Positions 35,570 through 44,144 of a DNA stretch of 64,000 bases are shown in pieces. The DNA is taken from the NCBI GenBank assembly GCA_050179115.1, contig JBFXFL010000002.1, positions 62,001 through 126,000 of the forward strand, in the 5' to 3' direction. The number at the start of each line of letters is the position of its first letter. The first letter of the stretch is position 1. The stretch is from JAGPUQ01 sp050179115. GTDB taxonomy: Bacteria > Pseudomonadota > Gammaproteobacteria > Pseudomonadales > Porticoccaceae. A program made the translations under genes and the position numbers. Below the pieces are notes generated by a model. It was not told the origin of the DNA. It searched no databases and saw nothing but the letters and a program-made list of their open reading frames with translations.

Positions 35570-35640
35570 CCGGTGGCCGCTGTATCCACGCCACCTTCCC
35601 GCAAATTTGCTGACGGCTCCCAAGCCAAAGGATCTCCCGG

Positions 35641-36846
35641 ATGACGAATAATCCCGCCATCGGCGTTCTGCTTCTGTTATCGCTGCTTGCTCCGATTGCC
35701 CTCGCAGGGCCGGCTCCCGTGCCGACGCCGACGCAAGTGATTCCGGCGAGTGCTGCGTCAGCGCCGGTACCGGCGCCGGTCGAATTGGCGGCCAAGGCCT
35801 GGATCCTGATTGATGCGCATACCGGCACGGTGCTCACCGAACACAATGCCGACGAACCCCTGCCGCCGGCGAGCCTCACCAAGCTGGTCACCGATTACCT
35901 GATCGCCGGAGAAATGGCGGCCGGCAAGTTCACGAAGGATACGTTGGTACCCATCAGCGTGAATGCGTGGCGCATGGGTGGATCGAGGATGTATGTGCGG
36001 GAAGGGACCGAAGTCCCCGTCGAAGATCTCCTGCGGGGCATCATTGTCCAGTCCGGCAACGACGCAACCGTGGCCATGGCGGAATACATTGCCGGGACCG
36101 AGGATGCGTTCGCCCAGCTCATGAACCAGCGCGCGCAGCAACTGGGGATGACGAACAGTCACTTCGTGAACGCCACCGGGTGGCCGGCGGAAGGACACCT
36201 GACCACCGCAAGGGATCTCTCGACCCTGTTTCGGGCGACGATTCATGATTACCCGGAGAACTACCGGCTCTACGCTGAGAAATATTTCCAGTACAACGGC
36301 ATCAAGCAGCCCAATCGCAACCTGCTGTTGTGGCGCGACTCGACGGTGGATGGTGGCAAGACCGGGCATACGGAGGACGCGGGGTATTGTCTGGTCGTTT
36401 CCGCGGTGAGGGACAACATGCGCCTCATCGCGGTGGTAATGGGTACCAACAGCGTGGAAGCGCGCGCGCGGGAAACCCAGAAGCTGCTCGCTTACGGATT
36501 CCGCTTTTATGAGACAGCGCGCATGTACAAGGCGGGCGAAGTGCTGCAAGCCGATGTGCCGGTGTGGTTCGGCAAGGATGACAACGTCAATCTGACGGTG
36601 GCGGAAGACGTCTACCTGACCTTGCCCCGCAATGCACAAAAGGATCTCAAGGCCACCGTCGTGGTCGATGGCGCCATCGAGGCGCCGCTTTCGCCGACGC
36701 AGACGGTGGGTCGCCTCCAGGTCGAGCAGGGTGGCGCGGTGGTGTTGACCGTGCCGCTGGTGCCGGATCGCGAGGTTGCCGAAGCGGGCTGGTTTGCCCG
36801 GCTGTGGGACCATGTCGTCCTGTTCCTGACCGGCCTGTTTTCCTGA
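35641..36846 (+). CDS. dacA: D-alanyl-D-alanine carboxypeptidase (PBP5/6 type)
   Basis: A 401-residue DD-carboxypeptidase that trims the fifth residue of the stem peptide. A signal peptide ends about residue 23; the S11 domain has active S78 in ASLTK (K81), SGN at 138-140 and KTG at 240-242. A C-terminal beta domain is followed by a short amphipathic membrane anchor (LWDHVVLFLTGLF). In pseudomonads the gene at this position is called dacC. A signal-peptide-proximal Pro/Ala linker (about 22-42) is longer than usual. DUF493 follows 13 bases later; the D-amino acid transaminase gene sometimes found here is absent. Confidence 0.93.
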   Translation: MTNNPAIGVLLLLSLLAPIALAGPAPVPTPTQVIPASAASAPVPAPVELAAKAWILIDAHTGTVLTEHNADEPLPPASLTKLVTDYLIAGEMAAGKFTKDTLVPISVNAWRMGGSRMYVREGTEVPVEDLLRGIIVQSGNDATVAMAEYIAGTEDAFAQLMNQRAQQLGMTNSHFVNATGWPAEGHLTTARDLSTLFRATIHDYPENYRLYAEKYFQYNGIKQPNRNLLLWRDSTVDGGKTGHTEDAGYCLVVSAVRDNMRLIAVVMGTNSVEARARETQKLLAYGFRFYETARMYKAGEVLQADVPVWFGKDDNVNLTVAEDVYLTLPRNAQKDLKATVVVDGAIEAPLSPTQTVGRLQVEQGGAVVLTVPLVPDREVAEAGWFARLWDHVVLFLTGLFS

Positions 36847-36859
36847 GCCGAGCGTCGCC

Positions 36860-37129
36860 ATGACCGTTGCCGACCCGCCGCGTATCGAGTTTCCCTGCGA
36901 GTACCCGGTCACGGTGGTGGCGGATGCGGGAGTGGCACTGCGCGCCCAGGTGTTCGAGGCCTTCGACCGCCACGCAGCGGGGTTCGATCGCGAGCGCATC
37001 ACCGAACGCGCGAGTCGCAACGGCAACTACCAGTCGATCTGCTTTGTCATTACCGCCACCGGCGAGGAACAACTGCGCCAGCTGTTCGAAGGGCTGAAAG
37101 CCTGTGCAGGCGTCCGGATGGTACTTTAG
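36860..37129 (+). CDS. DUF493 (YbeD-like) protein
   Basis: An 89-residue ferredoxin-fold ACT-like protein of the YbeD family. RIEFPCEYPVTVVADAG and RASRNGNYQSICFVITATGEEQL, ending in KACAGVRMVL, fit the E. coli protein closely in size and shape. It is nearly always encoded between dacA and lipB; a regulatory role in lipoate metabolism or allostery has been suggested from structure, not proved. Confidence 0.9.
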   Translation: MTVADPPRIEFPCEYPVTVVADAGVALRAQVFEAFDRHAAGFDRERITERASRNGNYQSICFVITATGEEQLRQLFEGLKACAGVRMVL

Positions 37130-37137
37130 GCCGTCCG

Positions 37138-37836
37138 GTGGAACGCATCCGGGTGCGCGCCCTCGGCCTGCGGCACTATGTGCCGGTGTTCGCGGCGATG
37201 AAGGCCCGGATCGACAAGGATACGGAGCACAGTCCGGACGAAATCTGGGCGCTGCAACATCATCCGGTTTATACCCAGGGCCAGGCCGGCCGCACCGAAC
37301 ATGTGCTGGCACCGGGCGATATCCCGGTGGTCGCGGCGGATCGCGGCGGTCAGGTCACCTACCATGGCCCCGGTCAGTTGATCTTCTATCCACTGGTGCA
37401 GTTGCGCCGCCGGGGCCTCGATGTGCGCCAGCTGGTATCGGCGCTGGAGCAGAGCGTGATCGCCTGGCTGGCCGAGCTGGGGATCGCCGCGGCGACCAGG
37501 GCGCGCGCGCCGGGGGTCTATGTCGATGATGCCAAGATCGCCTCCCTGGGTCTGCGCATCCGCCGCGGTCGCAGCTATCACGGTCTGGCGGTGAATGTGG
37601 CGATGGATCTCGCGCCCTTTGCGCGCATCAATCCCTGCGGCTATGCGGGTCTGCGCATGACCCAGGTGGCGGATTTGCTGCCGGCCGCGCAAGTCCCCGG
37701 ACTGGAAGCCGCGCAGCGGGGTCTGCTCGATCAGCTGGCGCGCCGCCTGGGCTACACTGGCTGGGATTATGTTGGGGACGAAGACCGCGGTGGTGGCGGT
37801 ACCCCCGCGCCGGATGGAGCAAGCGATGAGCGATAA
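37138..37836 (+). CDS. lipB: Octanoyl-ACP:protein N-octanoyltransferase
   Basis: LipB, 232 residues, moves octanoate from ACP to the lipoyl domains of 2-oxoacid dehydrogenases and GcvH. RGGQVTYHGPGQLIFYPL, the catalytic Lys in VYVDDAKIASLGLRIRRG and the catalytic Cys in ARINPCGYAGL are all present. The start is GTG 37138, eight bases past the DUF493 stop. The last 20 residues (glycine-rich) are beyond the usual end. It overlaps lipA by 11 bases. Confidence 0.94.
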   Translation: MERIRVRALGLRHYVPVFAAMKARIDKDTEHSPDEIWALQHHPVYTQGQAGRTEHVLAPGDIPVVAADRGGQVTYHGPGQLIFYPLVQLRRRGLDVRQLVSALEQSVIAWLAELGIAAATRARAPGVYVDDAKIASLGLRIRRGRSYHGLAVNVAMDLAPFARINPCGYAGLRMTQVADLLPAAQVPGLEAAQRGLLDQLARRLGYTGWDYVGDEDRGGGGTPAPDGASDER

Positions 37837-38349
37837 CGACAGCGTCCCGGTGCAGCGCACGCGCCGGTTGCAGGCCGGCGAAAAATTGCGCAGCGCCGCC
37901 AAGGTCGAGCGCATCCCCGTCAAGGTGATTGCGACCACCGAATTGCCGCGCAAGCCGCCCTGGATCCGGGTGCGCGCCGGCGTGGGTCCGGAAGTGCAGC
38001 GCATCAAGAACATCCTGCGGGCGCATCGCCTCTCCACCGTGTGCGAGGAAGCGGCCTGCCCCAATCTGGGCGAATGCTTCGGCGGTGGCACCGCCACCTT
38101 CATGATTCTGGGCGACATCTGCACCCGCCGCTGTCCGTTCTGCGATGTGGGGCACGGCAAGCCCAATCCGCTCGACCCCGAGGAACCCGCCAATCTGGCG
38201 CGCGCCATCGCCGAGCTGGGCCTGCGTTATGTGGTGATCACCTCGGTGGACCGCGACGACCTGCGCGACGGCGGTGCCGGGCATTTCGCCGCCTGCATCG
38301 AGGCCGTACGTCGGCATTCGCCGGGCATCCAGGTGGAAATCCTGGTGCC
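37826..38349 (+). CDS. lipA: Lipoyl synthase, 3' part missing in a gap
   Basis: LipA inserts two sulfurs into octanoyl groups. The first 174 residues are visible: the auxiliary cluster motif CEEAACPNLGEC (CxxxxCxxxxxC), then the radical SAM motif CTRRCPFC and DLRDGGAGHFAACIEAVR. The sequence runs into 100 Ns at VEILVP; about 145-150 residues that the family needs are absent, and the right flank of the gap has no LipA-like sequence. So this is an assembly truncation, not a pseudogene. ATG 37826 lies inside the end of lipB. Confidence 0.92.
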
Positions 38350-38449
38350 NNNNNNNNNNNNNNNNNNNNNNNNNNNNNNNNNNNNNNNNNNNNNNNNNNN
38401 NNNNNNNNNNNNNNNNNNNNNNNNNNNNNNNNNNNNNNNNNNNNNNNNN
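38350..38449. other. N spacer, true sequence gap inside lipA
   Basis: One hundred Ns. Unlike the other two spacers, the flanks share no sequence. At least the last 440 or so bases of lipA must be missing, so 100 is a placeholder length, and further genes could be hidden here. Confidence 0.9.
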
Positions 38450-38510
38450 CGGCGGCGCGGTCCCGGCAGCAGGGCGGTTCCCATACCAAGAGATGTCCAG
38501 AGGGGGAAGG

Positions 38511-40958
38511 ATGGCGCATCAACCACTGCAATTGGCGCAGTTGCCCAATTGCTGTACCGCCGACGAGTTCAGCTTCACCACCACCGAAGACCTGGAGCCG
38601 CTGACCGAAATCATCGGCCAGGACCGTGCCATCGCCGCGATCCGCTTCGGTCTCGGCATGGAAAACCAGGGTTATAACCTGTTCGTGCTGGGCCCGCCCG
38701 GAGTCGGCAAGTTCACTGCCATCAGCCAGTACCTCGGCGATGCGGCGCGGCGCGGCCCCATCCCGGGGGACTGGTGCTACGTCAATAATTTCGTCGACGA
38801 TGCCAAGCCGATTCTGCTCGAGCTGCCGGCCGGGCGCGGCAGTCTGTTGCGCGACGATATGCAGCATCTGGTGGATGACCTCAAGAACGCCATTCCCCAG
38901 GCGTTCGACAGCGACCAGTACAAGGCGCGGGCGCAGCAGATCGAAGCCGAGATTCAGGGCCGTCAGGAACAGGCATTCCAGCAGGTACAGGAAGCCGCGG
39001 CGCGTGACAACATCAATGTCTACCAGAACGCCGGCGAGCTGACTCTGGTGCCCATGGTCGACGGCAAGGACCTCGACCCGGAAGAGTTTCAGAAGTTGCC
39101 GCAAGAACAGCGCGAGCGTCTGGAGACCGCCGTGCTGGAGGTGCGCAAGCAGTTGCAGGCGGTGTTCCAGCAGCAGATGCCGGCCCTGCGCAAGGAGGCC
39201 CGGGATCGCTTCCGCGCCCTCAACCACGAGGTGACGCGCGAGGCGGTCGGACTCTACATCGAGGGGCTGAGCCGGCGTTATGCCGACCTGCCCCAGGCGC
39301 TGGACTATCTGAGCAGCGTCCAGCAGGACATCATCGCCAACGCCGAACTGTTCCGGCCGGTGGAAGCGCCCCAGGCGATGCTGATGGCGCAGGACGCGTT
39401 GCAGCGCTATCGGGTCAACCTGATTCTGGACAACAGCCACAGCATCGGCCGCCCGGTGGTTTACGAGGAACACCCAAGCTATGCCAACCTGGTGGGACGC
39501 ATCGAGCACCGCGCCGTCATGGGCGCCCTGCTGACCAACTTCACGCTCATCAAGCCGGGCGCCCTGCACCGCGCCAACGGCGGTTATCTGATCCTGGATG
39601 CCCGCAAGCTGCTGACCCAGCCGTTCGCCTGGGAGGCGCTCAAGCAGGCGCTCAACAAGAAGGAGCTGCGGCTGGAATCCCTGGAGCACGCGCTCAGCTT
39701 CGCCACCACCACTTCCCTCGAACCCCAGGCGATGCCGCTCGACATCAAGATCGTCCTGCTCGGCGACCGCAACCTCTACTACCTGCTGCACGCCTACGAT
39801 CCGGATTTCGCCGAGCTGTTCAAGGTCGCGGCCGATTTCGAGACCGGGCTGGAACGTTCGCCCGCCAACGATCTGCTCTATGCGCGCATGATCGCCACCA
39901 TGGTGCGCAATAAGGGGCTGATGCCGTTTGATCGCTCCGCAGTCGCCGCCACCATCCAGCACAGCATGCGCGTCGAAGCGGACGCGCTGAAGCTGTCCAC
40001 CCACATGCGCAGCATCGCCGACCTGCTCGCCGAGGCTCATTACTGGGCCGGCCAGGCCGGGCGCGGTCTGGTCACCGGAGAGGACGTGCGCCATGCGATC
40101 AGCACCCAGATAGAGCGTCTGGACCGGGTGCGGGACCGCAGTTACGAGTACATCCAGCGCGGTGCGGTGCTGATCGACACCCAGGGCGCCGTGGTGGGTC
40201 AGGTGAACGGCCTGTCGGTGCTGCAAGTGGGCAATTTCAGCTTCGGTCAGCCCGCGCGCATCACCGCAACCACCCGGCTCGGCGACGGTCGCGTCATCGA
40301 CATCGAGCGCGAGACCGAGATGGGCGGCCCCATCCACAGCAAGGGTGTGTTCATCCTGTCGAGTTTCCTGGGCGCGCGCTATGGCCAGACCCGGCCGCTC
40401 GCGCTTACCGCCAGCCTCACCTTCGAACAGTCCTACGGCGGTGTCGAGGGCGACAGCGCGTCGCTGGCAGAACTCTGCGCGCTGCTGTCCTCACTGAGCC
40501 AGGTGCCCATCCAGCAGTGCTACGCGATGACCGGTTCGGTGAACCAGCTCGGTCGGGTGCAGGTGATCGGCGGCGTCAGCGAGAAGGTGGAAGGGTTCTT
40601 CGATATCTGCAAGGCGCGCGGGCTCACCGGCGAACAGGGGGTGCTGATCCCGGCCGCCAATGTGGTCAACCTGATCCTGCGCCAGGATGTGCTGGACGCC
40701 ATCGATGCGGGCAGTTTCCGGATTTACGCCGTCGAGGCAGTGGACCAGGCCATCGAAATTCTGACCGGCGTTGCCGCCGGAGAAGCGGACGCCGACGGCA
40801 CCTACCCGCCCGATAGCATCAACGGCAAAGTGCAAACCCGTTTGCGCGGCTTCGCCGAATTGCGCCGCGATTTCGGTCGCAGTGATGGCGAGGAAAAACG
40901 CAACGGCGCCAGCCGTCCGCCCGCGGTTCCCGCGCCGCCACCGCTACCGGGGAGCTGA
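38511..40958 (+). CDS. Lon-like ATP-dependent protease (AAA plus S16)
   Basis: An 815-residue protease of the second Lon-like type (LonB/YcbZ-like, AAA_32). There is no N-terminal LON substrate domain. Walker A is GPPGVGKFTA (61-70); a long helical insertion (about 115-260) splits the AAA part; the S16 protease domain at about 545-750 has its active Ser at 649 in VEGDSASLAEL and Lys in VSEKVEGFFDI. ATG 38511 has AGGGGGAAGG before it. The role of the family in proteobacteria is poorly known. The upstream region is lost in the gap, so the link to lipA is unproven. The C-terminal tail is Pro/Ala-rich. It converges on the nitroreductase with four bases between. Confidence 0.9.
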   Translation: MAHQPLQLAQLPNCCTADEFSFTTTEDLEPLTEIIGQDRAIAAIRFGLGMENQGYNLFVLGPPGVGKFTAISQYLGDAARRGPIPGDWCYVNNFVDDAKPILLELPAGRGSLLRDDMQHLVDDLKNAIPQAFDSDQYKARAQQIEAEIQGRQEQAFQQVQEAAARDNINVYQNAGELTLVPMVDGKDLDPEEFQKLPQEQRERLETAVLEVRKQLQAVFQQQMPALRKEARDRFRALNHEVTREAVGLYIEGLSRRYADLPQALDYLSSVQQDIIANAELFRPVEAPQAMLMAQDALQRYRVNLILDNSHSIGRPVVYEEHPSYANLVGRIEHRAVMGALLTNFTLIKPGALHRANGGYLILDARKLLTQPFAWEALKQALNKKELRLESLEHALSFATTTSLEPQAMPLDIKIVLLGDRNLYYLLHAYDPDFAELFKVAADFETGLERSPANDLLYARMIATMVRNKGLMPFDRSAVAATIQHSMRVEADALKLSTHMRSIADLLAEAHYWAGQAGRGLVTGEDVRHAISTQIERLDRVRDRSYEYIQRGAVLIDTQGAVVGQVNGLSVLQVGNFSFGQPARITATTRLGDGRVIDIERETEMGGPIHSKGVFILSSFLGARYGQTRPLALTASLTFEQSYGGVEGDSASLAELCALLSSLSQVPIQQCYAMTGSVNQLGRVQVIGGVSEKVEGFFDICKARGLTGEQGVLIPAANVVNLILRQDVLDAIDAGSFRIYAVEAVDQAIEILTGVAAGEADADGTYPPDSINGKVQTRLRGFAELRRDFGRSDGEEKRNGASRPPAVPAPPPLPGS

Positions 40959-40962
40959 TCGG

Positions 40963-41700
40963 TCAGCCGCTGCCCGCAGCCTCGAAGCCGGGTTCCTCGA
41001 AACCCGGCTCCTCGAAACCCGGCTCTTCGAAACCAAGAAAACGCGCGAACCCCGCCACCGGCTCGCGCGGCATCTCGAGCCGGTTGGCCGGGTGGTCCGG
41101 GTCGATATGGCCGAGCGCCATGCCGTTGTAGACATAGTATTCGGAGGCGATGCCCAGCACCTCGTGGACCGCCGGGCTCACGTCCTGCCAGAAGCCCTGG
41201 GAACAGGTATGCAGGCCGAACTCTCGCGCCGCCAGCATCACATGGCCCATGAAAATGCCCAGATCCCCGAGCTGGCCCGGCAACAGCGAGCGGTGGATGC
41301 TGAACATCAGCCCGACGGGCGCGCCGAAAAAATAGAAATTGCGCAGCAGTTGCTGCTCGCGCGCCACCTTGTCGCGGCGGTCGATGCCGAGCGCCGCGTA
41401 AAGACGCATGCCGCAATCAAAGCGGCGCTGTTTGTAGGGCTGCCGGAACCCGCCGGGATCGCCGCGCAACGGGTTTTCATTACTGCCCACCGGGTGTTCC
41501 CGGGCCCAGGCCAGGGCGCGTTCGATCAGCCGCTCGCGCACCGCGCCGGTCACCACGTCCACCTGCCAGGGCTGCATATTGCTGCCGGAAGGGGCGAGAC
41601 GGGCCAGCTCCAGAATGCGCTCCACCGTCGCGCGCGGCACCGGGGTGGGGAGAAATGCACGCGCCGACAGGCGGCTTTGGATAGCCTCGATCAACTCCAT
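40963..41700 (-). CDS. Nitroreductase family protein with C-terminal repeat
   Basis: A 245-residue FMN-dependent oxidoreductase. IQSRLSARAFLPTPVPRATV and LARLAPSGSNMQPWQVDVV (FMN-binding Arg and Ser/Asn) start the fold; GLHTCSQGFWQD and the SEYYVYNGMALGHIDP segment follow. Substrate unknown. The body ends at VAGFARFLGF; after it come three copies of EPGFE and a short AAGSG tail, encoded by a 15-bp tandem repeat. It starts three bases upstream of the rpiA... stop-side neighbour order is rpiA then nitroreductase, so the two are probably co-transcribed. Confidence 0.87.
   Translation of the reverse strand: MELIEAIQSRLSARAFLPTPVPRATVERILELARLAPSGSNMQPWQVDVVTGAVRERLIERALAWAREHPVGSNENPLRGDPGGFRQPYKQRRFDCGMRLYAALGIDRRDKVAREQQLLRNFYFFGAPVGLMFSIHRSLLPGQLGDLGIFMGHVMLAAREFGLHTCSQGFWQDVSPAVHEVLGIASEYYVYNGMALGHIDPDHPANRLEMPREPVAGFARFLGFEEPGFEEPGFEEPGFEAAGSG
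40981..41025. repeat. 15-bp tandem repeat in the nitroreductase 3' end (3 units)
   Basis: Units at 40981-40995, 40996-41010 and 41011-41025; the last two are identical (CTCGAAACCCGGCTC) and the first differs at three places. A partial fourth begins at 41026. In frame, each codes for EPGFE. Confidence 0.85.
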
Positions 41701-41703
41701 GGG

Positions 41704-42381
41704 TCAGCGCGCCCGGATGGTTTCGACGCCACTGGCACGCGCCAGCAGCAACACATCGGCGGGGCGCAGCGCGAACAGACCGTTGGTTACCACGCCCGCG
41801 ATATTGTTCAGGCGCTCTTCCAGGGCGCGTGCCGGCGCGATCGGATAAAAATCGTGGGCATCGATGATGTAGTTGCCGTTGTCCGTCACCACGCCCTGGC
41901 GCCACTCCGGGTTGGCGCCCAGGGCGCGCAGTTGCCGGCCCACATGGCTGCGCGCCATGGGGATCACCTCCACCGGCAGCGGAAACCGGCCCAGGTGATC
42001 GACCTGCTTGGAGGCGTCGGCGATGCAGACAAACTCCCGCGCCACCGCCGCCACGATCTTCTCCCGCGTCAGGGCGCCGCCGCCGCCCTTGATCATCTCC
42101 AGCGCCGGATTGATCTCATCGGCGCCGTCCACATACAGCGCCACTTCGGAAACACTGTTGAGATCCCACACCGGAATCCGGAGCTCGCGCAGCCGCGCCG
42201 CCGAAGCTTCGGAACTGGCCACAGCGGCGGCAATGCGACCCCTGTGGGGCGCCAGCAGCGCGATGAAATGATTCACCGTGGAGCCGGTGCCGATGCCGAT
42301 CACTTCGTCGTTGCCGATCTTGGCAAGACAGTAATCGAGCGCGGCCTGTGCCGCGGCCTGTTTGAGCTTGTCCTGGCTCAT
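41704..42381 (-). CDS. rpiA: Ribose-5-phosphate isomerase A
   Basis: RpiA, 225 residues, interconverts ribose-5-phosphate and ribulose-5-phosphate. GIGTGSTVNHFIALL is the phosphate loop, DGADEINPALEMIKGGGGAL carries the catalytic Asp and Lys region, and REKIVAAVAREFVCIAD follows. ATG 42381 (MSQDKLKQ) gives the E. coli-like length; an ATG three codons earlier is less usual. A TATAAT lies 27 bases upstream. Confidence 0.95.
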   Translation of the reverse strand: MSQDKLKQAAAQAALDYCLAKIGNDEVIGIGTGSTVNHFIALLAPHRGRIAAAVASSEASAARLRELRIPVWDLNSVSEVALYVDGADEINPALEMIKGGGGALTREKIVAAVAREFVCIADASKQVDHLGRFPLPVEVIPMARSHVGRQLRALGANPEWRQGVVTDNGNYIIDAHDFYPIAPARALEERLNNIAGVVTNGLFALRPADVLLLARASGVETIRAR

Positions 42382-42408
42382 CGTGCACATCCGCCGGTTG
42401 GAGTCGGG

Positions 42409-42414
42409 ATTATA
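42409..42414 (-). promoter_or_regulatory. -10 box upstream of rpiA
   Basis: TATAAT on the minus strand in the context GGCTTATAATCCCGAC, 27 bases before the rpiA start. -35 weak. Confidence 0.5.
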
Positions 42415-42534
42415 AGCCAGGGTCCGTGGGGGGCGTCTTCCACGCCGGGAACGACCGGCGCTCCGCAGCGACGCAACGGGTTGGCGGGATCTTCCCGCGG
42501 TCGGGCTTCATTCCTTCGCCGCGCTCGGGAGCCG

Positions 42535-43998
42535 TTACAACCCCAACTCGGGCCAGAGCGCGTCGATGCGCGCCTTTACCGCGGTATCCATACCGATCGG
42601 CCGGCCCCACTCCCGCGTGGTTTCGCCCGGCCACTTATGGGTGGCGTCGAAACCGACTTTCGAGCCGAGGCCGGAGACGGGCGAGGCAAAATCCAGATAA
42701 TCGATGGGCGTATTTTCGACCAGCACCAGATCCCGCGCGGGGTCCATACGGGTGGTCATGGCCCAGATCACGTCCCGCCAGTCGCGGGCGTTGACGTCGT
42801 CGTCGGTGACCACCACGAACTTGGTGTACATGAACTGGCGCAGGAAGGACCAGACTCCGAACATCACCCGCTTGGCGTGGCCGGGATACTGTTTCTTCAT
42901 GGTCACCACCGCGAAACGGTAGGAGCAGCCCTCCGGCGGCAGATAAAAATCCACGATTTCCGGAAACTGTTTTTTCAGCACCGGCACGAACACTTCGTTG
43001 AGCGCCACGCCGAGGATCGCCGGTTCGTCCGGGGGCCGGCCGGTGTAGGTGCTGTGATAGACGGGATTGGTGCGGTGGGTGATGCGGTCGATGGTGAACA
43101 CCGGAAAGCGCTCGACCTCGTTGTAGTAGCCGGTGTGGTCGCCGAACGGACCTTCGTCGGCTTCGTCGCCGGGATGGATATGGCCTTCGAGGATGATCTC
43201 GGCGCGCGCCGGCACCTGCAGATCGTTGCCGAGGCTGGTGACCACCTCGGTGCGTTCGCCGCGCAGCAACCCGGCGAAGGCGTACTCGGACAGGCTGTCC
43301 GGGACCGGCGTCACCGCGCCCAGGATGGTGGCGGGATCGGCACCCAGGGCCACCGATACAGGAAACGGCGCCCCGGGATGGGCGGCCTGCCAGTCGCGGT
43401 AGTCGAGCGCCCCGCCGCGGTGGGCCAGCCAGCGCATGATGACGCGGTTGCGGCCGATCACCTGCATCCGGTAAATGCCGAGATTCTGGCGCTCCTTGCC
43501 CGGCCCCCGCGTGATCACCAGCGGCCAGGTGATCAGCGGGCCGGCGTCGCCCGGCCAGCAGGTCTGTACCGGCCAGTGCGCCAGATCCACCGCGGCGCCG
43601 TCCAGCACGACTTCCTGGCAAGGCGCGGCTTTGACGATTTTCACCGGCATGTTCAGCACCGGCCGGAACTGCTCGCGCTTGGCCCACAGATCGCGCAATC
43701 CCCTGGGTGGCTCGGGTTCCTTCAAAAAGGCCAGTAATTCGCCCACTTCCCGCAGATGCGCGATACCTTCCCCGCCCATGGCGAGAGCCACACGCTGGGT
43801 GGTGCCGAACAGGTTGCCGAGCACGGGTACGGCAAACCCGGTGGGACGCTCGAACAGCAGCGCGGGCCCGCCGGCTTTCAGGGTGCGGTCGCAGATCTCG
43901 GTGATTTCGAGCGCGGGACTGACCGGCGTGGCGATGCGCTTGAGCTCGCCGCGCGCTTCCAGAAACTGAATGAAATCGCGCAGATCGCGATAGGCCAT
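42535..43998 (-). CDS. ubiD: 4-hydroxy-3-polyprenylbenzoate decarboxylase UbiD
   Basis: UbiD, 487 residues, decarboxylates the polyprenyl-hydroxybenzoate intermediate of ubiquinone synthesis using prenylated FMN made by UbiX (not in the window). MAYRDLRDFIQFLEARGELK is the typical opening; the metal/prFMN region includes NLGIYRMQVIGRNRVIMRW, and EGPFGDHTGYYNEVERFPV is strongly conserved. ATG 43998 is chosen by homology; the 44 upstream codons are not conserved. It is followed after 153 bases by rpiA. Confidence 0.94.
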   Translation of the reverse strand: MAYRDLRDFIQFLEARGELKRIATPVSPALEITEICDRTLKAGGPALLFERPTGFAVPVLGNLFGTTQRVALAMGGEGIAHLREVGELLAFLKEPEPPRGLRDLWAKREQFRPVLNMPVKIVKAAPCQEVVLDGAAVDLAHWPVQTCWPGDAGPLITWPLVITRGPGKERQNLGIYRMQVIGRNRVIMRWLAHRGGALDYRDWQAAHPGAPFPVSVALGADPATILGAVTPVPDSLSEYAFAGLLRGERTEVVTSLGNDLQVPARAEIILEGHIHPGDEADEGPFGDHTGYYNEVERFPVFTIDRITHRTNPVYHSTYTGRPPDEPAILGVALNEVFVPVLKKQFPEIVDFYLPPEGCSYRFAVVTMKKQYPGHAKRVMFGVWSFLRQFMYTKFVVVTDDDVNARDWRDVIWAMTTRMDPARDLVLVENTPIDYLDFASPVSGLGSKVGFDATHKWPGETTREWGRPIGMDTAVKARIDALWPELGL

Positions 43999-44144
43999 GG
44001 GAGCATCAGGCGCGTTGCCGGTGGGGCGCGAGTGTTGCGGTAACGCCATGTCAATGCAAGGGGCCCAAGGCCGGAGTCGGCCCGGTTGTCGCGCGCGTCG
44101 TACGCCGCTATGGTGAAGTCCTTGGTACATCGACGGAGGCCACC

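Noticed and set aside
40771..43737. A 988-codon open plus-strand frame across the nitroreductase, rpiA and ubiD region
   Set aside because: It is antisense to three well-supported genes, has no domain-like sequence and no ribosome-binding site; long antisense frames are expected at this G+C content.
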